Assembly: GCF_001552215.1 (NCBI RefSeq)
Contig: NZ_BCQT01000017.1
Coordinates: forward strand, 248,001-312,000
Direction of reading: 5' to 3'
DNA: 64,000 nt
Source of the DNA: Actinomadura macra NBRC 14102
Lineage (GTDB): Bacteria; Actinomycetota; Actinomycetes; Streptosporangiales; Streptosporangiaceae
Part shown: positions 20,216 to 28,597 of the stretch, piece after piece
How the letters are laid out: the number at the start of each line of letters is the position of its first letter
Numbering within the stretch: the first letter of the stretch is position 1
Made by a program: the position numbers and the translations under genes
Notes under the pieces: model-generated
Databases searched by the model: none
Seen by the model: the letters and a program-made list of their open reading frames with translations, nothing else
Told to the model about the DNA's origin: nothing

Positions 20216-20611
20216 ATGGGGACGGAGCGCCCGGCGAGCACAGACGCCGGCCGAGACGGCATGGAGATCTGGCACAATCCGCGCTGCTCGAAGAGCCGCG
20301 CGGCGAAGGCGGCTTTGGACGAGGCGGGGGTGAAGTACACCGAGCGCCGCTACCTGGACGAGCCGCCCACCGCGCAGGAACTCGACTCGGTCCTCACCCG
20401 TCTCGGGTTGGAGCCGTGGGACGTGGCACGGCTCAGCGAACCCGTCGCCAAGGAGCTGGGGCTGAAGAACCTGGAGCATGACCGGGCACGGTGGATCGAG
20501 GTCATGGCGGCGCACCCGGTGCTGATCCAGCGGCCGATCGTCATGACCGGCGGGAGCGCGATCGTGGCACGTGATAGCGAATCGGTACAGCGGGCTCTCG
20601 ACAGCCAGTGA
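20216..20611 (+). CDS. ArsC/Spx-family thioredoxin-fold protein (arsenate reductase-like)
   Basis: The 131-residue protein has the glutaredoxin-like ArsC fold with active-site Cys24 in NPRCSKSR and conserved RPIVMTGG near the C-terminus, where arsenate reductases carry their third functional Arg. It could be a true arsenate reductase or a YffB-like relative of unknown role; no ars operon genes are nearby. The ATG at 20216 is supported by GGAGGTG seven bases upstream, inside the end of the ybaK-like gene. An ATG 15 codons later would remove a Ser/Asp-rich extension. Confidence 0.88.
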   Translation: MGTERPASTDAGRDGMEIWHNPRCSKSRAAKAALDEAGVKYTERRYLDEPPTAQELDSVLTRLGLEPWDVARLSEPVAKELGLKNLEHDRARWIEVMAAHPVLIQRPIVMTGGSAIVARDSESVQRALDSQ

Positions 20612-20666
20612 CGCTGGTGTGATTCTGGGGAACTGAGCCACGACGTCCGGTGACCTCGGAGGGGCG

Positions 20667-21485
20667 ATGACCGCGCAGATGCGCACTGGCCCGGCCGCGC
20701 ACGATCCCGCTTTCCGGGGGATCGACCCGCCCGCGCTCAACCAGGTGATCAGGCAGCTCCAGGACGCGCAGAACGCGATCCAGGGGTGGCTGAACGGGCA
20801 CCGCCCGCCACCGGGCGTTTCGGCGGCGGGGTACCGGCAGGCCGACCAGGTCGCGCAGTGGGCCGCCGACCAGCTCGGGATGCTGACCCGGCGCTACAAC
20901 TACGCGATCACGCACCCGGACGGCGGCGGCCCGGCCAAGCCCCCGGTCACCGCCCCCTCGCCGTCGCCCTCGCCCGGCGTCCAGAAACCCGTGAAGACGG
21001 GTCCGGCCCATCCCGTCCGCCCGCCGCGGCACCAGGCCCCGCCGACGTCGCGGGGCGCCGGTGACCTCGGCAACTTTCCCAACCGGCAGGCGGCGTCCAA
21101 GGCGGCGAAGACCGACGCCCTGGCCGTCGTGGCCGCGATCCAGGACGGCAAGCCCGTCCCGGATCAGGTCTGGAAGCATCTCAAGGCCAACAGCGACGAC
21201 CCCGACTACACCGAGAAGCTCTACGAGCGGCTCGGTCCCGCCGCCGCGGCGGATCTGCTCAAGTCCGCCCGCGGCGACAAGGCACTGCTGAAGGTCGTCG
21301 AGGAGTCGATCGGAACGGCCAGCCACCACCTGCCGATGGACGTGAGATGGCTGCGGGCGTTTCTGGCCGAGGCCGACCGCGCCGGGGTGCGGCCGGTCGC
21401 CGTCCAGGTGCTCACCGGGGCGGACCTGAGCCAGAAGACGCGCGAGGCCGTCGCCAAGCTGAACCTGCGGCGAAAGGACGGATGA
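20667..21485 (+). CDS. Uncharacterised helical protein with Pro-rich linker, possible WXG100-type secretion client
   Basis: I do not recognise a defined function. The 272 residues split into a helical N-terminal part (about 1-85, with NQVIRQLQDAQNAIQGWL and QWAADQLGMLTRRYNYAI), a Pro/Ser/Lys linker (about 86-130) and a helical C-terminal part. The C-terminal segment LKANSDDPDYTEKLYERLGP resembles a motif seen in N-terminal regions of large actinobacterial polymorphic toxins (an inference). No signal peptide or toxin domain is visible. GGAGGGG precedes the ATG. Its stop overlaps the next gene (ATGA), so the two are co-translated. Confidence 0.7.
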   Translation: MTAQMRTGPAAHDPAFRGIDPPALNQVIRQLQDAQNAIQGWLNGHRPPPGVSAAGYRQADQVAQWAADQLGMLTRRYNYAITHPDGGGPAKPPVTAPSPSPSPGVQKPVKTGPAHPVRPPRHQAPPTSRGAGDLGNFPNRQAASKAAKTDALAVVAAIQDGKPVPDQVWKHLKANSDDPDYTEKLYERLGPAAAADLLKSARGDKALLKVVEESIGTASHHLPMDVRWLRAFLAEADRAGVRPVAVQVLTGADLSQKTREAVAKLNLRRKDG

Positions 21486-21820
21486 CCATGGCCGCTCCGC
21501 CGCCCCCCGGAAGCCTGCCGCCGCCGATCGACGCCGTCACGGCCGTCCGGCTGCCCCCGACCGAGCAGCCCAATCCCGCGTACGGGCAGCTCTACCAGGC
21601 GTACGCGGACGCCTACGGCAGCATCGACCGGCTCCGGCAGGCCCTGGACGCCCCGGTGCGGACGCTGGGCGGGACGGACGCGTGGTTGGGGCCCGAGGCT
21701 CGCCAGTGGGGCGGGCAGCTCGACACCAACCGCGGTGCGCTGAAGAAGGCCGCCGACCGCATCCTCTGGGACATCTACGACCGGCTTTCCGCCACGCAGA
21801 GGACAGTCACGCGGGTCTAG
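21482..21820 (+). CDS. Small WXG100-like protein, partner of the preceding gene
   Basis: The 112-residue protein has a Pro-rich N-terminus and then a helical hairpin-like body: QLYQAYADAYGSIDRLRQAL, a turn with DAWLGPEARQWG, and a second helix LDTNRGALKKAADRIL. The central W-x-G-like turn and the length resemble WXG100/ESX substrates, though the exact W-x-G triplet is replaced by W-L-G. It overlaps the upstream gene by four bases. The pair may be an ESX-type substrate set. No ESX machinery genes are in this window. Confidence 0.65.
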   Translation: MTMAAPPPPGSLPPPIDAVTAVRLPPTEQPNPAYGQLYQAYADAYGSIDRLRQALDAPVRTLGGTDAWLGPEARQWGGQLDTNRGALKKAADRILWDIYDRLSATQRTVTRV

Positions 21821-21830
21821 TCTCTGTCTG

Positions 21831-22433
21831 GTGAGGGACCCGAAGCTGCGCGAGATCGACGAACGCGCCTTCCTGCGCAGGCTCAACCCGATGCTCGACG
21901 TGTACGCCGCCGCGATGGAGCCGCCCGCAGAACAGCTTCCGGGACGTCACGCCATCATGGAGCGGCACGCCGCCTATCCCGCCTTCCGCGCGTTCGTCGC
22001 TGAGCGGCGCGGGGCGCTGCCTGGCCTGACCGGGCCGGTCCAGGGGTTCGCATACGGGTTCCATGGCACGCGCGGCCAGTGGTGGCACGACGTCGTCTAC
22101 CAGGCACTGGCCAGCCGGGAGGGGTCCGAGCACGCGGAGATGTGGCTGGAGGACCCGTTCGAGGTGGCGGAGTTGCACGTCCACCCGGACGCGCAGGGCA
22201 AGGGCCTCGGGCGCGGCCTGCTGACCGCGCTGTGCGAGGGCAGGCAGGAGCGCACCGTGGTGCTGTCCACGCTGGATCTCCAGCCCGACACCCCCGCCCG
22301 CCGGCTCTACCGGTCGGTGGGCATGGTGGACCTGCTGACCGGCTTCGAGTTCCCTGGCGGCGGCCCCCGCTATGCGGTCATGGGCGGGACGCTGCCCCTG
22401 GCGCCGTACCCGGCGTCGTCCAGCAGACCATAG
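21831..22433 (+). CDS. GNAT-family N-acetyltransferase
   Basis: A GCN5-related acetyltransferase using acetyl-CoA; the substrate is unknown. The 200 residues contain the acetyl-CoA pyrophosphate loop in VAELHVHPDAQGKGLGRGLL (Q/R-x-x-G-x-G/A type, about residues 105-124) and the C-terminal RRLYRSVGM motif. A long insertion between the first strands (about 55-100) is Trp/His-rich. The GTG start lies ten bases after the previous stop. The last 64 bases overlap the 3' end of metF on the other strand. Confidence 0.88.
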   Translation: MRDPKLREIDERAFLRRLNPMLDVYAAAMEPPAEQLPGRHAIMERHAAYPAFRAFVAERRGALPGLTGPVQGFAYGFHGTRGQWWHDVVYQALASREGSEHAEMWLEDPFEVAELHVHPDAQGKGLGRGLLTALCEGRQERTVVLSTLDLQPDTPARRLYRSVGMVDLLTGFEFPGGGPRYAVMGGTLPLAPYPASSSRP

Positions 22434-23302
22434 ACCTCGCGGGTCGCCGTGGACTTGTTGAACGTGATGAAGTGGATGCCGGGCACGCCCTGGTCGAGCA
22501 GCTCGCCGCACAGCTCGGCGGCGTGCTCGATGCCGAGCCGCCGCACCGCCTCCGGGTCGTCGCCGACGGCCTCGAACCGGGCGCGCACCTCGGCCGGGAA
22601 CGGCGCGCCGGACAGCTGCTCGGACCGCTCGATCGTGCTGAGCTGGGTGACCGGCATGATCCCCGGAATGATCGGGACGTCGCAGCCGGCGGCGTCGACG
22701 CGGTCGCGCAGCCGGAAGAAGTCCTCGGCGCGAAAGAACATCTGGGTGATCGCGTAGTCGGCACCGGCGCGGCACTTGGCGACGAAGTGCCGGGTGTCGC
22801 TCTCGACGTCGGGCGAACGCGGGTGCTTGTAGGGGAACGCCGCCACGCCGACGCTGAAGTCACCGTACGAGCGGATCATCCGGACGAGGTCGGCGGCGTA
22901 CTCGACGCCGTCGGGGTGCTTGACCCACTCTCCCATCGGGTCGCCGGGCGGGTCGCCGCGCACGGCGAGGATGTTGCGGACGCCGACCGAGGCGAACCGC
23001 CCGATCAGCTGCCGCAGCTCGGCCTGCGAGTGGTCGACGGCGGTGAAGTGCGCGACGGGCGTGAGCGTGGTGTCGGTGGCGATCCGCTCGACGATGTCGA
23101 CGGTCTTGTCGCGGGTGCCGCCACCGGCGCCGTACGTCACCGACACGAACGTCGGGTGCAGGGACTCCAGCTCGCGGATCGTCCGCCACAGGTTCCGCGC
23201 GCCCTGGTCGGTCTTGGGCGGGAAGAACTCGAACGAGAAGGACCGGCCGGAGGCCAGCAGTTCTCGGACGGTGGGGGGCCGGTCGGGGCGCAGGCGTAGC
23301 AT
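22370..23302 (-). CDS. metF: 5,10-methylenetetrahydrofolate reductase
   Basis: It reduces methylene-THF to methyl-THF for methionine synthesis. The 310-residue TIM-barrel protein has the N-terminal FSFEFFPPKT motif with the catalytic Glu, VSVTYGAGG, and the FAD-binding NILAVRGDPP and FPYKHP segments. I choose the ATG at 23302 rather than the GTG one codon before, because a -10 box TAGGCT lies exactly six bases upstream and no ribosome-binding site is present, indicating a leaderless message. It is divergent from the polyprenyl synthase gene, as in Mycobacterium (Rv2172c/Rv2173). Confidence 0.95.
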   Translation of the reverse strand: MLRLRPDRPPTVRELLASGRSFSFEFFPPKTDQGARNLWRTIRELESLHPTFVSVTYGAGGGTRDKTVDIVERIATDTTLTPVAHFTAVDHSQAELRQLIGRFASVGVRNILAVRGDPPGDPMGEWVKHPDGVEYAADLVRMIRSYGDFSVGVAAFPYKHPRSPDVESDTRHFVAKCRAGADYAITQMFFRAEDFFRLRDRVDAAGCDVPIIPGIMPVTQLSTIERSEQLSGAPFPAEVRARFEAVGDDPEAVRRLGIEHAAELCGELLDQGVPGIHFITFNKSTATREVYGLLDDAGYGARGSVPPMTA

Positions 23303-23308
23303 CACCCC

Positions 23309-23314
23309 AGCCTA
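23309..23314 (-). promoter_or_regulatory. -10 box of leaderless metF
   Basis: TAGGCT on the minus strand ends six bases before the metF ATG, with no Shine-Dalgarno sequence between. Confidence 0.6.
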
Positions 23315-23429
23315 CAGAAGCACCGCGGCCGGCCGATATGAGTGATCCCGGACACGTCTTGTACCCCAAAAGTCCCAATTTTTCGTGATCTGGGGACATA
23401 TCCCGGCGGGGGTGACCCGGTCCCCTGGA

Positions 23430-23435
23430 TACGAT
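23430..23435 (+). promoter_or_regulatory. -10 box of leaderless polyprenyl synthase gene
   Basis: TACGAT ends six bases before the ATG at 23442; transcription should start at or next to the ATG. Confidence 0.65.
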
Positions 23436-23441
23436 CACCGC

Positions 23442-24494
23442 ATGTCACCGAGCCGCATCCGCAAGGAGGTCGACGGCGCACTGCTGTCCTTCGTCGCCCG
23501 GCAGCGCCCGGGCCTGCTGGCGATCAGCGACGACCTGGCGCCGGCGATGTCGGCGCTGGACGCGCTGCTAGGCGAGGGCAAGCGGCTGCGTCCCGCGTTC
23601 TGCTATTGGGGGTGGCGCGCCGCGGGCGGCGGGCAGGACGAGGGCATCGTGAACGCGGCGGCCTCGCTGGAGCTGCTCCAGGCCAGCGCACTGATCCACG
23701 ACGACGTGATGGACTCCAGCGATACCCGCCGGGGGCAGCCGTCGGTGCACCGCAAGTTCGAGGCACTGCACCGGGCGCAGGGCTGGCCCGGCGACGCGAC
23801 GGCGTTCGGCGAGGGCACCGCGATCCTGCTCGGGGACCTGTGCCTGGCCTGGTCGGGCGAGATGTTCGAGACCTGCGGCCTGGACGACGAGCGCCGCCGC
23901 CGGGGCCGCGCCGTCTACGACCTGATGCGCACCGAGGTCATGTGCGGCCAGTATCTCGACATGCTGGAGGGCACCCGCGGCGGCGCGACGGTCGAGACCG
24001 CGCTGCGCGTGGTGGAGTACAAGAGCGCCAAGTACACGATCGAGCGCCCCCTGCACCTCGGGGCCGCGCTCGCCGGCGCCGGCCCGGAAGTGTCCGCCGC
24101 CCTGTCCGGCTACGGCCTGCCCCTCGGCATCGCCTTCCAGCTCCGCGACGACGTGCTCGGCGTCTTCGGCGACCCCGCCGAGACCGGCAAGCCCGCCGGT
24201 GACGACCTGCGCGAGGGGAAGCGCACCGTCCTCATCGCCCTGACGCTTGAGCGGGCGACCCCCGCGCAGGCCACGGCCCTTCGGCGGCGCCTCGGCGACC
24301 CGGACCTCGACCGTCCCGGGGTCGCCGAGCTGCGCAGCATCATCGAGGAGACCGGCGGCCTCGCCGCCTGCGAGTCGATGATCGCGCAGTACGCGCGCAC
24401 GGCGGACCGCGCCCTGGCCAGTGCCCCCATCACCGGTGAGGCACGCGACGCCCTGGCCGCCCTGGCCGTGGCGGCCACCGCCCGGCGGACGTGA
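23442..24494 (+). CDS. Polyprenyl (geranylgeranyl-type) diphosphate synthase
   Basis: A trans-isoprenyl diphosphate synthase, most like mycobacterial IdsA2 by context. The 350-residue all-helical protein has the first Asp-rich motif in LIHDDVMDSSD, with four residues between DD and the last D, the second Asp-rich motif in FQLRDDVLGVFGD, and the KRLRP, CGQYLDM and KSAKYTIERPLH segments. The residue before the first motif set suggests chain length C15-C20 but this is not decisive. The ATG at 23442 is fixed by the leaderless promoter. A GTGGC-AGGG/CCCT-GCCAC hairpin at 24511-24532 probably terminates it. Confidence 0.92.
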   Translation: MSPSRIRKEVDGALLSFVARQRPGLLAISDDLAPAMSALDALLGEGKRLRPAFCYWGWRAAGGGQDEGIVNAAASLELLQASALIHDDVMDSSDTRRGQPSVHRKFEALHRAQGWPGDATAFGEGTAILLGDLCLAWSGEMFETCGLDDERRRRGRAVYDLMRTEVMCGQYLDMLEGTRGGATVETALRVVEYKSAKYTIERPLHLGAALAGAGPEVSAALSGYGLPLGIAFQLRDDVLGVFGDPAETGKPAGDDLREGKRTVLIALTLERATPAQATALRRRLGDPDLDRPGVAELRSIIEETGGLAACESMIAQYARTADRALASAPITGEARDALAALAVAATARRT

Positions 24495-24510
24495 TCGGCT
24501 GAGATGAGTG

Positions 24511-24532
24511 GTGGCGAGGGGCACCCTGCCAC
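24511..24532 (+). terminator. Probable terminator after the polyprenyl synthase gene
   Basis: GTGGC-G-AGGG and CCCT-GCCAC pair around GCA with one bulged G, followed by TGTTTGG. The remaining gap to 24732 shows only a TAAGAT box near 24646 and no gene. Confidence 0.5.
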
Positions 24533-24732
24533 TGTTTGGTGGCGGAAATGTTGCCACGTGCGCCGATACCTCCCGCAGCCCGCGGGCGCCCGATCGGCCG
24601 GTGCAGGTCGCGTGGACCGGACCCTCGGCGCCTGTTCGGCAAAGTAAGATCGGGGTTCCCCTGCCGTAGGCGGGGGTGACGCGGTACAAATGAGGAATTC
24701 TTCGTCCGTCCCCGCCGAGTCGGAGCCCCCCA

Positions 24733-25824
24733 GTGCCGCACGACACCTCCCGCGGGAGGACGAACCCCCATCCCGCGCGTTCCGCTTCCGCCCGCCCAGG
24801 CGGCGCCCAGAAGCGCGCCGGACAGCCCCGGCCCGCCCAGCCCTCCGGCGGCAAGACGCGCGGGGCCCCGGCCGCCCGCCCGGTACGCGCGTCCAGGCCG
24901 GCTCGAACGCACCGGCCCGAATCCCCGCTCGGCCCGGACGACCCGCGTGGCCTCGGCGGCTACACGCTGCTCGGGCGGCTCGGCGAGGGCGGCCAGGGCG
25001 TCGTCTACCTCGGCCGCGGCGAGGACGGCGAGCTCGTCACCGTCAAGCTGCTGCGCGGCGGCATCGCGGCCGGGCAGCGCGCCCGCAGCCGCTTCGTCAA
25101 GGAGGCGGACGCGGCGCGGCAGGTCGCCGGGCGGCACACCGCCCGCGTGCTGGACGCCGACGTGACCGGCGACCGGCCCTACATCGTCAGCGAGTACGTC
25201 GAGGGGCCGTCGCTCCAGCAGGTCATCGAGGAGCGGGGGCCCCTGTCACCGCCGCGGCTGCGCAAGGTCGCGCTGCGCACCGCCGGGGCGCTCGCGGCGA
25301 TCCACCGCGCCGAGATCGTGCACCGCGACTTCAAGCCCGGCAACGTCCTGCTCGGGCCGGACGGCGCCAAGGTCATCGATTTCGGCGTCGCCCGCACCGC
25401 GGACGCGGCACCGCTGACCACCGGGCCGGTCGGCACCCCCGCCTACATGGCGCCCGAGCAGATCGAGGACGAGCCGGTCGGGCCGCCCGCCGACGTGTTC
25501 GCCTGGGGCGCGACGCTGGTGTTCGCCGCCACCGGGCGGCCGCCGTTCGGCACCGGGCCGAGCGCCGCCGTGATGCGGCGCGTCACGTCACGGCCGCCGG
25601 AGCTCGGCGACCTGGACGGGCCGCTGCGGGAGCTGGCGGTCCGCTGCCTGGACAAGAACCCCGCCGCGCGACCGACCGCGCGGCAGCTCGTCCGGGCGCT
25701 GCGGGACGGGCAGGCGCCCGCGCCCAAGCCGCGACCGAAGCGCATCCCCCGCTACCGCTGGCGGATGATGCTCGCCCTCGCCGCCGTCGTCACCGCCGGT
25801 TTCGCGGTGGGCGTGCTCTTCTAG
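24733..25824 (+). CDS. Membrane-anchored Ser/Thr protein kinase
   Basis: The 363-residue Hanks-type kinase has a Pro/Arg/Ala-rich N-terminal tail (1-70), glycine loop GEGGQGVVYLG, Lys105 in VTVKLL, the catalytic loop HRDFKPGN, DFGVA and APEQ. One C-terminal membrane segment (about 342-362) leaves almost nothing outside the cell. HRDFKPGN with Phe instead of Leu is a minor variant and leaves catalytic residues intact. It is distinct from the PASTA kinase at 32028. The GTG start follows a weak GGAG. Confidence 0.88.
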   Translation: MPHDTSRGRTNPHPARSASARPGGAQKRAGQPRPAQPSGGKTRGAPAARPVRASRPARTHRPESPLGPDDPRGLGGYTLLGRLGEGGQGVVYLGRGEDGELVTVKLLRGGIAAGQRARSRFVKEADAARQVAGRHTARVLDADVTGDRPYIVSEYVEGPSLQQVIEERGPLSPPRLRKVALRTAGALAAIHRAEIVHRDFKPGNVLLGPDGAKVIDFGVARTADAAPLTTGPVGTPAYMAPEQIEDEPVGPPADVFAWGATLVFAATGRPPFGTGPSAAVMRRVTSRPPELGDLDGPLRELAVRCLDKNPAARPTARQLVRALRDGQAPAPKPRPKRIPRYRWRMMLALAAVVTAGFAVGVLF

Positions 25825-25845
25825 CCGGGCCGGGGGGCGACCCCG

Positions 25846-26010
25846 TCACCAGTGGGGCGGGCGCTCTTCCAGGAGGCGGTCGTCATCACCGCCGCCGGCG
25901 CGCCACTCGCCCCAGCCGGTGTCGGTGTCGTCGGACGTCTGGTCCGGCAGGACGTCCAGGTCGTCGTCGTCCAGGTGCACGAGCCGGTCGTCATCGGGTT
26001 CCTCGCTCAT
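25846..26010 (-). CDS. Small conserved acidic protein
   Basis: I recall this type as a conserved actinobacterial hypothetical. The 54-residue acidic protein has the pattern LDVLPDQTSDDTDTGWGEW and ends RLLEERPPHW. No membrane segment or cysteine is present and the function is unknown. The ATG at 26010 is preferred over an ATG six codons upstream because the box GACAAT lies exactly six bases before it and no ribosome-binding site is present. Confidence 0.75.
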   Translation of the reverse strand: MSEEPDDDRLVHLDDDDLDVLPDQTSDDTDTGWGEWRAGGGDDDRLLEERPPHW

Positions 26011-26016
26011 GATCCC

Positions 26017-26022
26017 ATTGTC
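26017..26022 (-). promoter_or_regulatory. -10 box of the leaderless small acidic protein gene
   Basis: GACAAT on the minus strand ends six bases before the ATG at 26010. Confidence 0.5.
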
Positions 26023-26052
26023 GGTCATCCCGGCGAGCGCCCCGGCCCGGGG

Positions 26053-26730
26053 TCAGCCCAGGCGGCGCGCGAACGCGGCCGCGGCGGCGCCCGGGTCGTC
26101 CGCGTCGGTGATCGCCCGCACCACCACGACGCGGCTCGCGCCCGCGGCCAGAACCTGGTCGAGGTTGCCGAGGTCGATCCCGCCGATGGCGAACCACGGG
26201 CGGGTCGCGCGCCGCTCCGCCACGTACTCCAGCAGCTTCGGGCCGGGCGCGGCGCGACCGGGCTTGGTCGGTGTGGGCCAGACCGGGCCCGCACAGAAGT
26301 AGTCCACTCCGGGCTCGGCCACGGCGGCGGACGCCTGCTCACCGGAATGGGTGGAGCGGCCGATCAGGACGTCGCCGCCGACGATCTCGCGAGCGGCGCG
26401 GACGGGCAGGTCATCCTGCCCGAGGTGCAGGACGTCGGCGCCGGCGGCGTGCGCCACGTCCGCCCGGTCGTTCACCGCGAGCAGCGCGCCGTGCCGCCCG
26501 CAGGCCGCGCGGAAGATCTCCAGGTACTCCAGCTCCTGCCGGGCCTCCAGGCCCTTCTGCCGGAGCTGGACGAGATCCACCCCGTTGCCCAACACCGCGT
26601 CCAGGAACTCCGGCAGGTCTCCTTGGCGCTCCCGCGCGTCCGTGCAGAGGTAGAGCCGGGCCCGGCCGAGCCGGGCGCGAAGCGCGACGGCCCGTTCGGA
26701 GGGGAGGTGCCTGGACACGGTGAAGGCCAT
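26053..26730 (-). CDS. thiE: Thiamine phosphate synthase
   Basis: It couples hydroxymethylpyrimidine diphosphate to thiazole phosphate to give thiamine phosphate. The 225-residue TIM-barrel protein shows QLRQKG (diphosphate binding), the catalytic NDRADVA segment, HLGQDDLP, GRSTHS and the FCAGPVWPTPTKPG loop. I take the ATG at 26730 (GGAAGG abuts it); a GTG five codons later has better Shine-Dalgarno spacing and is an alternative. Unlike thiO, no TPP riboswitch precedes it; it sits opposite a small protein gene. Confidence 0.94.
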   Translation of the reverse strand: MAFTVSRHLPSERAVALRARLGRARLYLCTDARERQGDLPEFLDAVLGNGVDLVQLRQKGLEARQELEYLEIFRAACGRHGALLAVNDRADVAHAAGADVLHLGQDDLPVRAAREIVGGDVLIGRSTHSGEQASAAVAEPGVDYFCAGPVWPTPTKPGRAAPGPKLLEYVAERRATRPWFAIGGIDLGNLDQVLAAGASRVVVVRAITDADDPGAAAAAFARRLG

Positions 26731-26836
26731 CCTTCCGGATACGGTTCGCGGGGCCACCCGGCGGCGCGACACCGCCGCGCGTGACCCCGCGATCCTGTCA
26801 CGTGCGTTCTGTTCGTGGCCTAGGAGGTGGCCGGCC

Positions 26837-27220
26837 TCAGATGGCCAGCGCCTGGGCCCTCCGGCGCACCTCGGTGCCCCGGTTCTCGCTCAGCGCCTCG
26901 ACGGGCGTGCCGGGCAGCGTGTCATCGGCGGTGAAGAGCCAGCGGACCGTCTCCACCTCGTCGAAGCCCGCGTCCGACAGGAGCGTCAGGGTTCCCGACA
27001 ACCCCTTGATGACCTGCCCGTCCTTGATGAACGCGGCGGGCACCATCGGCTCGCCGGCACGGCGGACCGACAGGAGCCGGCGTTCGCTGATGAGCTGCTT
27101 GATCCGGTTGGGCTTGATCCCGAGGCGCTCGGCGGTCTGCTTCAGGGAGAGCCACTCCCCGGCCAGGGCGTCGGTGCGGGGGTCGAGTGCGCTGTCAACG
27201 GTTGCGTGCATCTGCGTCAC
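26837..27220 (-). CDS. Rv2175c-family winged-helix DNA-binding protein
   Basis: In M. tuberculosis Rv2175c is a DNA-binding protein phosphorylated by the kinase PknL. The 127-residue homologue has the helix-turn-helix segment WLSLKQTAERLGIKPNRIKQ (about residues 23-42) and the C-terminal pattern GTLTLLSDAGFDEVETVRWLFT seen in the family. It starts at a GTG with AGGGGGC upstream; the ATG three codons later is an alternative. A PknL-like PASTA kinase lies 5 kb away at 32028, so the kinase/substrate pair is retained but separated by thiamine genes. Confidence 0.88.
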   Translation of the reverse strand: MTQMHATVDSALDPRTDALAGEWLSLKQTAERLGIKPNRIKQLISERRLLSVRRAGEPMVPAAFIKDGQVIKGLSGTLTLLSDAGFDEVETVRWLFTADDTLPGTPVEALSENRGTEVRRRAQALAI

Positions 27221-27289
27221 GCCCCCTGCCTACCACGCCTTCGGAATGCTCAAACCCGCTGGGCGCCCGTTCCAGCAGGTCCGCGTCCG

Positions 27290-28507
27290 CTACGCGCGAA
27301 CAGCCTGCCGGACAGGCACGTCCGGATCGGCGAGCAGCGCCGGATCGACGGGCGTTCCGGCGGCGATCACGCGCCTGGCCTGCACGAGGTCCCGGGGACG
27401 GTGCACCGTGAGGATCGCGTCCAGCCGGTCGCCGGTGAGCCACGCCACGGCCCACTTGGCGTCCGCCGGGTCCCCTCGGTGGACGATCCGCTCGGACGCC
27501 GCGTGGACGCCCGCGTACTGCACCATGCGGCCGAACTGTTCCGACCAGAAGTAGGGAACGGCGTCGTACACGGCGCTCCCGCCGAGCAGGGTCGCGGCGG
27601 CCGTCTCCGGCGCGTTCAGGGCGGTGTCCCAGTGCTCGACGAGCAGGCGGCGCCCGTACCGCCGCGACCACCAGGCGGCGCAGTCGCCGACCGCCACGAT
27701 GTCCGGGCGCGGATCGCCGTCCTGCGTGAGCACGCGGAACGAGGCGTCGGTGACGACACCGCGTTCCAGCAGGAGGCCCGAGCCGTCCAGCCAGTCCAGG
27801 ACGGGACGGACCCCGACACCGACGACCACCTCGTCCGCCTCGATCCGCCCGCCGCCCGGGGCGCCGGCGAGGGTGAGGCCGCCGTCCTCGACCGACGCGA
27901 CCTTGACGCCGGTGCGCAGCTCGACGCCCGCCTCCGCGTACCAGGGCGCCGTGAGCGCGCCGACCTCCGGCCCGACCGCGTTGGCGAGGGGGGTGTCCGC
28001 GGCCTCGACCACGGTGACCGCGCAGCCCTTCCGCGCGGCGGCGGTCGCGACCTCCGCGCCGATCCAGCCCGCGCCGACGATCACGATGCGGGCGCCTTCG
28101 GTGAGCGCCGCGCGCAGGTCGCGGGCGTCCTCGATGGTGCGCAGGACGCGCTGGCGCCCGTCTCCCGGCAGCGTGATCGGCGCGGCGCCCGTGGCGATCA
28201 CCAGCCCGTCGAACGGCAGGTCGCCCGCCGTGGACGTCACGACGCCGCCCCCGCCCGGCGTGGCCGGGCGCAGCCCGGTGGCGCGCTCGCCCAGCAGCAG
28301 GTCGCAGCGCAGGGCGTCCCAGTCGGCGTCGACCGTGGTGTCGTCGGTGTCCCCCGCGAGGACGGCTTTCGACAGCGGCGGCCGGTCGTAGGGCCGGTGC
28401 CGCTCCGCCGAGACGAGCGTGAGCGCGCCCGCGTACCCCTGGGCCCGCAGCGCCTCGACGGCCCGCACGCCCGCCAGCCCGCCGCCCACGACGATCGCCC
28501 TGTCCAT
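27290..28507 (-). CDS. FAD-dependent pyridine nucleotide-disulfide oxidoreductase (ferredoxin reductase type)
   Basis: It probably reduces a ferredoxin or similar carrier from NAD(P)H. The 405-residue protein has the N-terminal FAD motif IVVGGGLAGVRA, the RPYDRPPLSK signature of rhodocoxin/putidaredoxin reductases, an internal NAD motif IVIVGAGWIGAEVA, and the second FAD site IVAVGDCAAW. No ferredoxin gene is adjacent. The ATG at 28507 is set by a TAGGGT box seven bases upstream (leaderless). It is divergent from the TPP riboswitch-thiO unit. Confidence 0.92.
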   Translation of the reverse strand: MDRAIVVGGGLAGVRAVEALRAQGYAGALTLVSAERHRPYDRPPLSKAVLAGDTDDTTVDADWDALRCDLLLGERATGLRPATPGGGGVVTSTAGDLPFDGLVIATGAAPITLPGDGRQRVLRTIEDARDLRAALTEGARIVIVGAGWIGAEVATAAARKGCAVTVVEAADTPLANAVGPEVGALTAPWYAEAGVELRTGVKVASVEDGGLTLAGAPGGGRIEADEVVVGVGVRPVLDWLDGSGLLLERGVVTDASFRVLTQDGDPRPDIVAVGDCAAWWSRRYGRRLLVEHWDTALNAPETAAATLLGGSAVYDAVPYFWSEQFGRMVQYAGVHAASERIVHRGDPADAKWAVAWLTGDRLDAILTVHRPRDLVQARRVIAAGTPVDPALLADPDVPVRQAVRA

Positions 28508-28514
28508 GTCGGTC

Positions 28515-28520
28515 ACCCTA
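28515..28520 (-). promoter_or_regulatory. -10 box of the leaderless FAD oxidoreductase gene
   Basis: TAGGGT on the minus strand ends seven bases before the ATG at 28507, with no ribosome-binding site. Confidence 0.6.
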
Positions 28521-28597
28521 ACCAAGCGACCTAAATGGATCATTGACCGGTATCCGGACAACTGTGGACATCACATGAGTCGTAAGGTGGAGGGGCA

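Noticed and set aside
28515..28540. IdeR/DtxR iron box near the FAD oxidoreductase promoter
   Set aside because: The TTAGG-like words are direct rather than inverted, so no iron-box palindrome forms; one is simply the -10 box.
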